Source: a virus. Taken from it: a stretch of 37,670 nt of DNA. This document shows, piece by piece, positions 31,725 through 37,670 of this stretch. Both the position numbers and the translations under genes were made by a program. Each line of letters begins with the position of its first letter. Positions within the stretch are counted from its first letter, which is position 1. The DNA is taken from the IMG/VR virus record IMGVR_UViG_3300047462_000308, positions 1 to 37,670 of that record. One strand, given 5' to 3'. Under the pieces are notes generated by a model, which saw nothing but the letters and a program-made list of their open reading frames with translations, did no database searches and was not told the origin of the DNA.

Positions 31725-33298
31725 CAGTCATCCTCCCAGAGCAGCAGCTTGGCAATAGCGTCGATCTTCTCGCGACGACTCAACTTCGCCAGAGAAAGCA
31801 ACTGCGACTGATCCGATGCCACCGGAAGTGCAGAAGACAAAGGCTTCGACAAATTCGCCAGACCACGCAGCTCGTCGTGATCCAACTCGACACCCATGTC
31901 GAACAGAATCTTCGCCGCCTCCAGCGTGTCCTTCGGATTCGACTCATCAATCGCGAAGAGGAACTTGAGCTGGCACTTCGGCCACTCCGGATGGAAGACA
32001 CGGTTGTACTGGATGATCGGCGCGACAAGCTGCTTCGTCAGCGTCTCCTGCAAACTGGTACTGTCGCGACGAACCAGATCGCTCTTCGTCTCCCGATGGA
32101 GATCGGCAACACCGCTGCCTAGGCCCGTCCCCTTCGTCTCCGACGAGAGGTTCTGCCCGATGATGTAAGTCTCAATCTTCTTGTCGAAATAGTCCTGCAC
32201 GGCCCGGAGCATGAACTCCAAGCCGACACCAGGAGGCTCCTTGATCTCGAACGACGGACCCTGCGTGTCCCCCTCCATCGGCCGCGGCAAGAGCAGAGCG
32301 GCACCCTGATTCAGGTTCTCCGCATTCTTCATCGCCGCCTGCTCGCTGGTGGTGTTCCCTTCCGTGTAATAGAAGACCGCCACACCCGAGCCAAACCGCT
32401 GCATCGCATCCTGCAACCAGCCGAGGGCGTCATTCTTGTACCGCCACGCCCAATAGACGCGCGTGCGGATGCCCAGACCGTTGCGATAGCCCGCACTGAA
32501 GAAATCCTCCAGGGCAGCGTCACGAATCTGGTGCTTGTGAATGACGTAGTAATTGATAAGGTCCGCACCGAACGGGCTGCGGCCAACCATGTCCGGCCGG
32601 GGAGTATGAGCCGCTCCGCCTCCCGCGATGTTCTTGGCCTTGTTCAGCCAGATCACGCGACCCTCGCTGGTCATGTCGATCTCGAACTCGTCGATCTCGT
32701 CAAACCAGCCGATCCGCAGACCTATCCCCCCATCCACGTCGAACAAGAACTTGTCGCCGTGGATCGGGTCCCATTGGTTCACGGTGATTGCCCGCTGCCC
32801 CATCACGTCCGCCCAATCGTAGGCGTGGCCGACCCCGCTCCTCCCGTGGAAGGTGGCCATCAACAACTGTTCCTTATACTCCAGGAAGGTAGGGATGGCG
32901 TCGATGATGGCGGTCACATCCTTCGCCATCTGAACCTGTGCCGCGTCAGACTTGTCTGGTGGTTCAATGTGCCATTTGAGCAGAGAGGTAGACCGGATTC
33001 GCTCGTCCAGGGGCTCGCTGATCGTGGGGTCCTGGAGCATCACCTCCGCCTCCTCGCGAGAGCGGCGGACGGCAGCGTCAGGATTCAGGTAGATGTTCCG
33101 CCCCTGTGACGAGTAGAGCCGCATCAGGAAGGCGGAGGGGCGGGGAATGCCAGGGAGACCGAGATTGGGAGCGAGGGCGAAGACGCCATTCGGGTTCTTG
33201 CTGTCCAGGCGAACGACCCCACTTTCTGCCGGAGGCACGGGGCCACGGGGACGGATGGTGCGGGGCAGAACTCGTTGCAAGAAGTTGGGCAGGGCCAT
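31724..33298 (-). CDS. portal protein (DUF935, Mu gp29-like)
   Basis: This is a 524-residue protein. EEAEVMLQDPTISEPLDERI and LLKWHIEPPD (early part), MATFHGRSGVGHAYDWADV, and HKHQIRDAALEDFFSAGYRN with YWAWRYKNDALGWLQDAMQ match the Mu gp29/DUF935 portal family. The usual length is about 500 residues. The dodecameric portal forms the DNA entry channel. The gene starts about 100 bp from the opposite-strand DUF4145-like gene, so this part of the operon may have its own promoter. Confidence 0.88.
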   Translation of the reverse strand: MALPNFLQRVLPRTIRPRGPVPPAESGVVRLDSKNPNGVFALAPNLGLPGIPRPSAFLMRLYSSQGRNIYLNPDAAVRRSREEAEVMLQDPTISEPLDERIRSTSLLKWHIEPPDKSDAAQVQMAKDVTAIIDAIPTFLEYKEQLLMATFHGRSGVGHAYDWADVMGQRAITVNQWDPIHGDKFLFDVDGGIGLRIGWFDEIDEFEIDMTSEGRVIWLNKAKNIAGGGAAHTPRPDMVGRSPFGADLINYYVIHKHQIRDAALEDFFSAGYRNGLGIRTRVYWAWRYKNDALGWLQDAMQRFGSGVAVFYYTEGNTTSEQAAMKNAENLNQGAALLLPRPMEGDTQGPSFEIKEPPGVGLEFMLRAVQDYFDKKIETYIIGQNLSSETKGTGLGSGVADLHRETKSDLVRRDSTSLQETLTKQLVAPIIQYNRVFHPEWPKCQLKFLFAIDESNPKDTLEAAKILFDMGVELDHDELRGLANLSKPLSSALPVASDQSQLLSLAKLSRREKIDAIAKLLLWEDD

Positions 33299-33394
33299 AC
33301 AGCGTCTCTAGGGAATCACGCTGTAGGTTTGCCGCCTCGGAATTGTAATGCCGAGGGGGTGGCGTTATGCTGCTCGAAACCGAGGCTAAATCGA
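33299..33394. promoter_or_regulatory. divergent spacer between portal and DUF4145-like gene
   Basis: This 96-bp gap separates two divergent starts, so it should contain promoters for both. It has a 6-bp inverted repeat, CCTCGG (33335-33340) with CCGAGG (33351-33356). On the plus strand, TTGTAA and TTATGC are separated by 16 bp and could be a weak promoter for the plus-strand gene. The evidence is modest. Confidence 0.35.
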
Positions 33395-34024
33395 ATGATC
33401 TCCGAATTAGAACAGAGACTGGTCCCCTACATCACCAGCCTCATCGAACAAGGAAACCTGCTGCTCTCCAGTACCCGCATCGACGACCGACTTTTTTCAA
33501 GCTTTAAGACGGGATGTCTCAACGTGAACAGGCTGCTCGGCTCCCAAGGCGCCCCCTGGCGTACCGCGTTCGACCTGATCGCTAGCGCTCGTCGCTCTAG
33601 GGTCGAGGAAATGGTGGGAGCGCTAGAATCCGTGCGGCACGCGATTTTGTCCAACGTGTTCGTACGGATCGAGGATCTTGTTGCCGGAAAGGTCTTCGAT
33701 GATATGTTGGAGCAGGCCGAATATCTGCACGAGAAAGTACACGATGTCGCCGCCGCCGTCATCGCACGGGGAGTCCTGGAAGAGCATCTACGCCGTTGGT
33801 GCAGATTCGCGGACTTCACACCCACGTCCAATATGATCGACGGGTTCAACGTAGCCCTCTGCAAGGGGCCACCATCGAAATACGACAAGGCCGTGATGCA
33901 ACACGTCACGGCGATGGCGGCGATCGGCAACAAGGCCGCACACGAGCTAGTAGCGACGAAGGAGGACACAAAGCGGATGCTGGAAGACGTTCGCCGCTTC
34001 CTCGCCCAACACCCGATCTCCTAG
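33395..34024 (+). CDS. DUF4145/HEPN-like moron protein
   Basis: The start at 33395 (MISELEQRLV, GAGG about 11 nt upstream) gives 209 residues; the longer frame to 33275 overlaps the portal start and is not favoured. The protein is all-helical: an N-terminal half of RIDDRLFSSFKTGCLNVNRL type, a middle with VAAAVIARGVLEEHLRRWC, and the C-terminal IGNKAAHELV (177-186), which matches the conserved N..AAH of DUF4145/HEPN-type domains. HEPN proteins include RNases and abortive-infection effectors; the RxxxxH catalytic motif is not clear here. It is on the plus strand inside a minus-strand operon and converges on the terminase gene, with a 4-bp overlap. This fits a lysogenic moron, perhaps for superinfection exclusion. 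Confidence 0.7.
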   Translation: MISELEQRLVPYITSLIEQGNLLLSSTRIDDRLFSSFKTGCLNVNRLLGSQGAPWRTAFDLIASARRSRVEEMVGALESVRHAILSNVFVRIEDLVAGKVFDDMLEQAEYLHEKVHDVAAAVIARGVLEEHLRRWCRFADFTPTSNMIDGFNVALCKGPPSKYDKAVMQHVTAMAAIGNKAAHELVATKEDTKRMLEDVRRFLAQHPIS

Positions 34025-35565
34025 CGCCACAGTCGCCGCCGCCTCCGCTGCTGAGTTCGTTCCGGTGGGCAAACCGGCAACCCAGAGCCAGTTTGCTCCG
34101 CCGTAGGCTCAAACCCGAACGACGCCCGATGCTGAGCGATCGGGATCGAGGGAGGCACCCACACCTCCCTGGCCGACGTCTTCCCCCTTGCGACCGTCGC
34201 CATTGCGAAAGCCATCGCATAATCATCATGCTCCCCCTTGGGAGCACGCAGAGTCGAACCCTCGACGCTCGCGAGCTGCTGGAACGTCTCCAGATTGTGA
34301 ACGACGCAATTCTCCTCCCGCACGACATCCACCAGATCAGAGAACATGCGGGCCTTCGAGACGGCGTTCGTCAGCCAACCCGATTTCTGGTCCAGACCAC
34401 ACAGGCACCGCACTTGCCCGCGAAGACAGACAAGCACCGCGTGGCCGTGGTTGTTTCTTTCGACCAGGACCGGTGCACCGCCATAGAAGCCAGACAACTG
34501 TGTGATATACGTCGCAAAGACGGACGGCTCTATCTTGCCAGCCAGAGTTGCCGCCTCTTCGCCGGTGTCGGCCTCAACGACGATAGCAACCGAGTCGTCG
34601 GAGGTGGGCGAGTCCTCGGCCGGATCAGCACCAATCACATACTTCCGCCCCTCCCCAGGCAGACAGAACACCTTCAGACCCGGCAGAAACAGCGGAGGAG
34701 CGGCTTGCGGAACCTGCTCGAAATAGCACTTCACCAACCAAGCAGGAGGAATCCTCTTATCGAGAGACCGAGGAGCCAAAGCCTCCGCATCCGTCGACGG
34801 ATACTGCTCATGCAGATCATCCTCCGCCCCCGTCCGAGACAGAGAATCCCGCCTCTGCTCCTCATGCCAAGCAGCATCCCGATCAGGCCGAGCGGACCAA
34901 GGCAAGAAGACCGGAGCCCAAGCATTCTCCCCCCGCTTCGCAGCCAAATAAATCTTCTTGAACGGCGACTGAGGCTTCCCCTTATCCACACGAGACAGCA
35001 ACACCAGCTTATTCCCAGGAGCATCAATCGTCGGCTTCACCGCCCCCATTAAGCGATCAAGATCAGGCACCAAATCAGCCTCATCCACAATCGCCAGATT
35101 CGCCGTATAAGAGTCGCCCGCCGTCGTAGGGAAAGCCTTCACACGAGACTGATTCGCAATCGCAAACTCGTGGTCATTCGAGACAAGCACCTGCTTGCTC
35201 TGAAGCCACGAAGGCAGATGGTTGTACATCCCCACAAACCGACGCTTCAGCAACTCCACCGCCTCATCATCCCGGCGAGAGAACAATAGAATCAAACTGT
35301 TCGGCCGGAAGAGGAGCATCCAGAGAGCGTAAGAGAGGCAGAGCCAAGTGAGCCCCAACTGCCGAGCCTTCAGAATGACCGACAGCTTAGAATCGTGAAT
35401 CGCCTGCAGGGTCTCCCGCTGGGCAGGCCAGAGACCGAACGGCACCCAAGCCCGCTCCTCCCCGGACTCGATCTGTACATAAGTCCCGATGAAGTAGAGC
35501 GGATCGAGGTAGCACTTCCTCATCTCCTCCCGAACCGTCGAGATAGCGGAGGCAGAATCGGACAT
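34021..35565 (-). CDS. terL: large terminase subunit (Mu gp28-like)
   Basis: The start at 35565 (MSDSASAIST, TGATG overlap with the small terminase) gives 514 residues; five more codons upstream are possible. The ATPase domain has the Walker A-like KARQLGLTW (66-74) and Walker B LAIVDEAD (157-164). The nuclease domain has GADPAED (312-318), VERNNHGHAV (368-377) and HDDYAMA (446-452), placing acidic metal ligands as in RNase H-fold terminases. The last 40 residues are Gln/Arg-rich and end in RRRRRLWR. The enzyme cuts and pumps DNA through the portal. Confidence 0.92.
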   Translation of the reverse strand: MSDSASAISTVREEMRKCYLDPLYFIGTYVQIESGEERAWVPFGLWPAQRETLQAIHDSKLSVILKARQLGLTWLCLSYALWMLLFRPNSLILLFSRRDDEAVELLKRRFVGMYNHLPSWLQSKQVLVSNDHEFAIANQSRVKAFPTTAGDSYTANLAIVDEADLVPDLDRLMGAVKPTIDAPGNKLVLLSRVDKGKPQSPFKKIYLAAKRGENAWAPVFLPWSARPDRDAAWHEEQRRDSLSRTGAEDDLHEQYPSTDAEALAPRSLDKRIPPAWLVKCYFEQVPQAAPPLFLPGLKVFCLPGEGRKYVIGADPAEDSPTSDDSVAIVVEADTGEEAATLAGKIEPSVFATYITQLSGFYGGAPVLVERNNHGHAVLVCLRGQVRCLCGLDQKSGWLTNAVSKARMFSDLVDVVREENCVVHNLETFQQLASVEGSTLRAPKGEHDDYAMAFAMATVARGKTSAREVWVPPSIPIAQHRASFGFEPTAEQTGSGLPVCPPERTQQRRRRRLWR

Positions 35566-36227
35566 CAGACCTCGTCGCAAAGGTCATCATCGTCCCAAGA
35601 GACAGGACCCTGCTGGCTCACCTTCGGCTTTGGTGCAGGCTTCGGTGCGGGCTTCGGAGAGGCAGGCTTCGCAGCAGGAGCCACAGGCTTCAACACCGGC
35701 CGAGGTTCCTGCTCCGCCACAATGGCCTCGATCTCCTCCAGCTCGATCTCCTCCTCAGTCTGAATCGGCAGCACCGGCAGAACATCGGGCTCCGGAGCAG
35801 GCAGGGCAGCAACAGGCTCAACGTCAATGATCTCACCAGCCCGCCGCTTCTGTTCCAAATCCGCCACCACATCATCCAGGGAGACCGTCACATTCACCTG
35901 ATGCTGCTCCGGAGCGACGAACCCTAACAGTTTCGCCTGCGTCTCGGCGGCACGCAGACGATTCCGCGTGTTCTCGCCCTCGTCGGCCATCGTCGAATCG
36001 AGGAAGGTCAGCACCTCCGCCTTGGCGGCCTCCGGGTCCGTCAATAGCTCGGCCGCCCGCCTCTTCTGGGCCGCGGCAATGATGTCCTGCGCCCCGCGGA
36101 AGCCAATGTTGAACTTCTCCTTCAGGGCCTTCTTGATCTTGCTCTTACGCCAGCCGAGACGGAGGCCCCAATAGGCGACCTCTACGCGATCGGGGGAGAG
36201 ATCAGTGACGCGGGGATGGGCAGGCAT
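35565..36227 (-). CDS. small terminase subunit-like protein
   Basis: This is a 220-residue protein. The N-terminus (RVEVAYWGLRLGWRKSKIKK; IGFRGAQDIIAAAQKRRAAE) forms helices of a DNA-binding HTH-like domain, as in small terminases of the Mu gp27/DUF group. A helical middle is followed by an acidic stretch (QTEEEIELEEIEAIVAEQE) and a Pro/Lys/Ala tail (AKPASPKPAPKPAPKPK). The tail ends acidic (DDDDLCDEV) and probably contacts TerL. It is the first gene of the virion operon, and its ATG lies about 70 bp from the palindromic region at 36.3 kb. Confidence 0.75.
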   Translation of the reverse strand: MPAHPRVTDLSPDRVEVAYWGLRLGWRKSKIKKALKEKFNIGFRGAQDIIAAAQKRRAAELLTDPEAAKAEVLTFLDSTMADEGENTRNRLRAAETQAKLLGFVAPEQHQVNVTVSLDDVVADLEQKRRAGEIIDVEPVAALPAPEPDVLPVLPIQTEEEIELEEIEAIVAEQEPRPVLKPVAPAAKPASPKPAPKPAPKPKVSQQGPVSWDDDDLCDEV

Positions 36228-36299
36228 GCCCTAGCTTTGACAGGTTCCACGGGCTGGAACCCCCCAAAGAGACGTTTCGCAAGGGGAACACGTGTCCTT

Positions 36300-36332
36300 T
36301 TGACAGATGCTAACAATGCTAGTATCTGTCAA
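36300..36332. promoter_or_regulatory. palindromic operator overlapping a consensus -35
   Basis: TTGACAGAT (36300-36308) is repeated as its reverse complement at 36324-36332 around 15 nt. Because the arms contain TTGACA, a -35 box is present on both strands. On the plus strand TTGACA is followed after 17 bp by TATCTG. ATGCTA occurs twice (36307-36312 and 36316-36321), the same core as in the 36380 palindrome. It looks like a regulated, possibly bidirectional promoter. Confidence 0.6.
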
Positions 36333-36379
36333 CGTAAATCATTATGTTGACTGTGTTTGCGATAAATGCCCAAGAAAAT

Positions 36380-36399
36380 TACACATGCTAGCATGTGTA
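36380..36399. promoter_or_regulatory. 20-bp perfect palindrome
   Basis: TACACATGCTAGCATGTGTA is a perfect palindrome of 20 bp. It contains the ATGCTA core seen twice in the operator 70-80 bp to the left. Homodimeric repressor or activator binding is likely; no T-tract follows, so it is not a terminator. Confidence 0.7.
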
Positions 36400-36495
36400 G
36401 CTCTTGCCTTTCCATCACCGACCGGGACACTTCTTATTGCAACCGGACCTCAAGCACACAGATTTAAGTCGGATTGTGCGCTTGGAGAACGGTCA

Positions 36496-36879
36496 ATGCA
36501 CCGCATCATTGGCGTCATCTGCCTCTTGCCCCTTCTCGCGGTCTTCGGGTCGGTGCCGGTGCACGGCTGCTCCCCATCGTCGATCGGCATGGGGATCATG
36601 GCCCTCTTGTTCGCCGTGATTGGCCTCAAGTTGCTCCTTCCTGCCGGGGACCACGAGATGATCGACGAGGTACTGTTGGAACAGCAGCCGGGAATCAACC
36701 TGATCCACTCGCTCGGCCGCGCCTGGCGTGCCTTTAAGCAGGCTGAGCCACCCGATCAAGCACCCGCTTTACCTGCACAGCATTCCAGGGCCTCCCGCCC
36801 CGCGTTGTCTGGCCCATCTGATTCAGACGATCCGCCACGGCCGCTAGGGACAGGCCAAAACCCCGCCATTCCCTCATAA
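36496..36879 (+). CDS. small membrane protein
   Basis: The start at 36496 has GGAG 8 nt upstream (GGAGAACGGTCAATG) and gives 127 residues; upstream codons in the same frame cross the palindromes and are not favoured. Residues 1-22 (MHRIIGVICLLPLLAVFGSV) are a membrane segment or signal peptide, and SSIGMGIMALLFAVIGLKLL (about 28-47) is a second one. The C-terminal half is Pro/Ser/Ala-rich and may be cytoplasmic. Its last 146 bp overlap the end of the convergent serine recombinase gene. That large overlap makes the C-terminus less certain. The function is unknown. Confidence 0.6.
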   Translation: MHRIIGVICLLPLLAVFGSVPVHGCSPSSIGMGIMALLFAVIGLKLLLPAGDHEMIDEVLLEQQPGINLIHSLGRAWRAFKQAEPPDQAPALPAQHSRASRPALSGPSDSDDPPRPLGTGQNPAIPS

Positions 36880-37447
36880 CGGGGAGTAAGTCCGTGTAGG
36901 CATTGGCCGCCTTGGCGTGGTTGGCGGACGAGCCCGCCCTCTGGAACCTCGTGGATGTGTCTTTCGGGGCCTCCTCTTGCCACTTCGCGTTCTGTGAACC
37001 CAGGAGGCCGCCCTTGGCCTTGTAGGCAGCGAGAGCGGCTTTCGTGCGGTCGGAGATGGCCTTCGCTTCCCCCTCCGCGATAGCGGCGATGATGTGGATG
37101 GTCCTCTTGTCAGCGTCCGGCATGTCACAGCAGACGAACTCGACACCCGACTCCATCAGGGCAGAAGTGAAGGCCACGTTGCGAGCCAGGCGATCGAGCT
37201 TGGCGATCACGAGGATCGCCCCCACCTGCTTGGCGTGGGCGATGGCCTTGGCCAGCTCTGGGCGGTCTTTCCGTTTGCCGGACTCGACTTCTTTATAGCT
37301 GGCGACCAGGGAGCCGTGGCCGTTGACGTGGCGGAGGACGGCTGCCTGTTGGGCCTCCATGCCGAGGCCGTCGATGCCTTGGTAGCGCTTGCGTTTCTGG
37401 TTTGGCTTGCCTGTGGAGACGCGGTAGTAGGCGACGTAGAGCTTCAT
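36734..37447 (-). CDS. serine recombinase (resolvase/invertase family)
   Basis: The start at 37447 (MKLYVAYYRVSTG) gives 237 residues; the frame is open to 37573, but that part runs into the spacer. The catalytic Ser is S11 in YYRVST, with R9. LDRLARN (84-90) and EGEAKAISDRTKAALAAYKA (125-144) follow, and then a C-terminal HTH-like part (LAAVADRLNQMGQTTRGGRP). It is a small serine recombinase without the large recombinase domain. Three CTCACGATCGTGAG palindromes lie 120-200 bp upstream. Function could be resolution, inversion or element movement; it may be a host gene or the right-hand part of the prophage. Confidence 0.85.
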   Translation of the reverse strand: MKLYVAYYRVSTGKPNQKRKRYQGIDGLGMEAQQAAVLRHVNGHGSLVASYKEVESGKRKDRPELAKAIAHAKQVGAILVIAKLDRLARNVAFTSALMESGVEFVCCDMPDADKRTIHIIAAIAEGEAKAISDRTKAALAAYKAKGGLLGSQNAKWQEEAPKDTSTRFQRAGSSANHAKAANAYTDLLPVMREWRGFGLSLAAVADRLNQMGQTTRGGRPWNAVQVKRVLDRVAQPA

Positions 37448-37670
37448 GTTCAGTGGTTCGTTACAGGTTGTTGGTGGGTATTGACCGCCTGTTACGTACA
37501 TTTGAATACAGGCCGACACTCGCCACAATTTCCCTCGCGGGTGGTGAAAATCGCGACCTGTTGGCAACCTCACGATCGTGAGATCGAAAACGTTGCCGTC
37601 TCACGATCGTGAGACGATAGCGACAGCCTGCTCATCTCACGATCGTGAGGTCAGGACGCCTCGTGTCAGC
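37448..37670. other. upstream region of the serine recombinase, right edge
   Basis: This 223-bp stretch lies before the recombinase start at 37447 and has no gene I can support. It holds the three palindromes described separately. A short AT-richer part (37450-37520) could carry the promoter, but no -35/-10 pair stands out. Confidence 0.5.
37569..37649. repeat. three copies of the palindrome CTCACGATCGTGAG
   Basis: Perfect 14-bp palindromes lie at 37569-37582, 37600-37613 and 37636-37649 (start-to-start 31 and 36 bp). The middle one extends to a 20-bp perfect palindrome, CGTCTCACGATCGTGAGACG (37597-37616). Three paired sites upstream of a resolvase-type gene recall the three subsites of res-type resolution sites. 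An operator cluster is the other option. Confidence 0.8.

Larger units (their letters stand above)
2759..36495 (-). mobile_element. siphovirus-like prophage with Mu-type head module
   Basis: The span covers Int2, an excisionase-like gene, accessory genes and a collinear set of terminase, portal, capsid and tail genes, nearly all on the minus strand. The left limit is set at the 3' end of tRNA-Arg, the usual attL position for a tRNA-targeting integrase. The right limit is uncertain: I found no second copy of the tRNA 3' end, and the serine recombinase further right could be phage or host. The head genes follow Mu order. There is no sheath gene, so a long non-contractile tail is expected. Most genes are intact; the tail tube gene appears frameshifted. 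Confidence 0.85.
36228..36495. promoter_or_regulatory. divergent regulatory region before the virion operon
   Basis: This 268-bp gap separates the virion operon (minus) from a small membrane protein gene (plus). It is AT-richer than the surroundings. It holds a 7-bp hairpin (GGTTCCA/TGGAACC, 36243-36249 with 36255-36261), the 9-bp inverted repeat at 36300-36332 and a 20-bp palindrome at 36380-36399. TTTGACAG occurs at 36236-36243 and at 36299-36306. It probably carries the late-gene promoter and its operators. Confidence 0.65.

Noticed and set aside
33796-35052. 418-residue plus-strand open frame
   Set aside because: Antisense to the large terminase, which has clear Walker and nuclease motifs; the frame is Arg/Pro/His-rich.
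36000-37670. Right attachment site matching the tRNA-Arg 3' end
   Set aside because: I looked for GGTTCGAGTCCTGTCGGGCG or clear parts of it in the right part of the window and found none.

Overview
The window looks like a GC-rich planctomycete chromosome (Gemmataceae-like is my best guess) carrying a largely intact prophage. The taxonomic hints are a tyrosine integrase with an N-terminal FPLFPHASGQW-type domain, GC-rich heptamer tandem repeats, a small serine recombinase of a type common in planctomycetes, and a tail protein beginning TKRWLGNAASK. These hints rest on memory of the families, not on a search.

Left edge (1-2760): AT-rich sequence (1-165), three short tandem repeat arrays, and a gene-poor stretch full of inverted repeats. 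Then come a small helix-turn-helix gene and a convergent tyrosine integrase (Int1). GGTGTAG/CTACACC repeats lie on both sides of this pair. A tRNA-Arg(UCU) follows.

Early/lysogeny side (2760-8000): a second tyrosine integrase (Int2) ends beside the 3' end of the tRNA and has a clear intrinsic terminator. An excisionase-like HTH gene, small hypothetical genes, an MptE-like (DUF115-type) protein, and two small membrane/coiled-coil proteins that could belong to lysis follow. I recognise no repressor, replication protein or endolysin.

Virion module (8032-36227): almost every gene is on the minus strand and is transcribed from about 36.2 kb leftward, with TGATG/ATGA overlaps typical of one long operon. 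In transcription order: small terminase, large terminase, portal, Zn-ribbon protein, Mu F-like head morphogenesis protein, protease/scaffold with a nested scaffold start, decoration protein, major capsid, connector/completion proteins, tail terminator, tail tube, tail assembly chaperones, tape measure, Dit-like protein, a 2464-residue modular fibre/tip protein, a hub-like protein and a distal protein. No sheath is seen, so the layout is that of a siphovirus with a Mu-type head module and a tyrosine integrase. One opposite-strand gene (DUF4145/HEPN-like) sits between terminase and portal.

The strongest new observation is a complete -1 programmed frameshift signal at 21971-22022: slippery G GGA AAC in the right frame, an 8-nt spacer and a 10-bp perfect stem. 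It would fuse the two tail assembly chaperone frames into a 278-residue protein. Other points of interest are an apparent 1-nt frameshift in the tail tube gene, a 76-bp duplication inside Int1, a palindromic operator/promoter region at 36.3-36.4 kb, and three copies of the palindrome CTCACGATCGTGAG upstream of a serine recombinase at the right edge. No copy of the tRNA 3' end was found on the right, so the prophage end is probably outside the window or not tRNA-derived.
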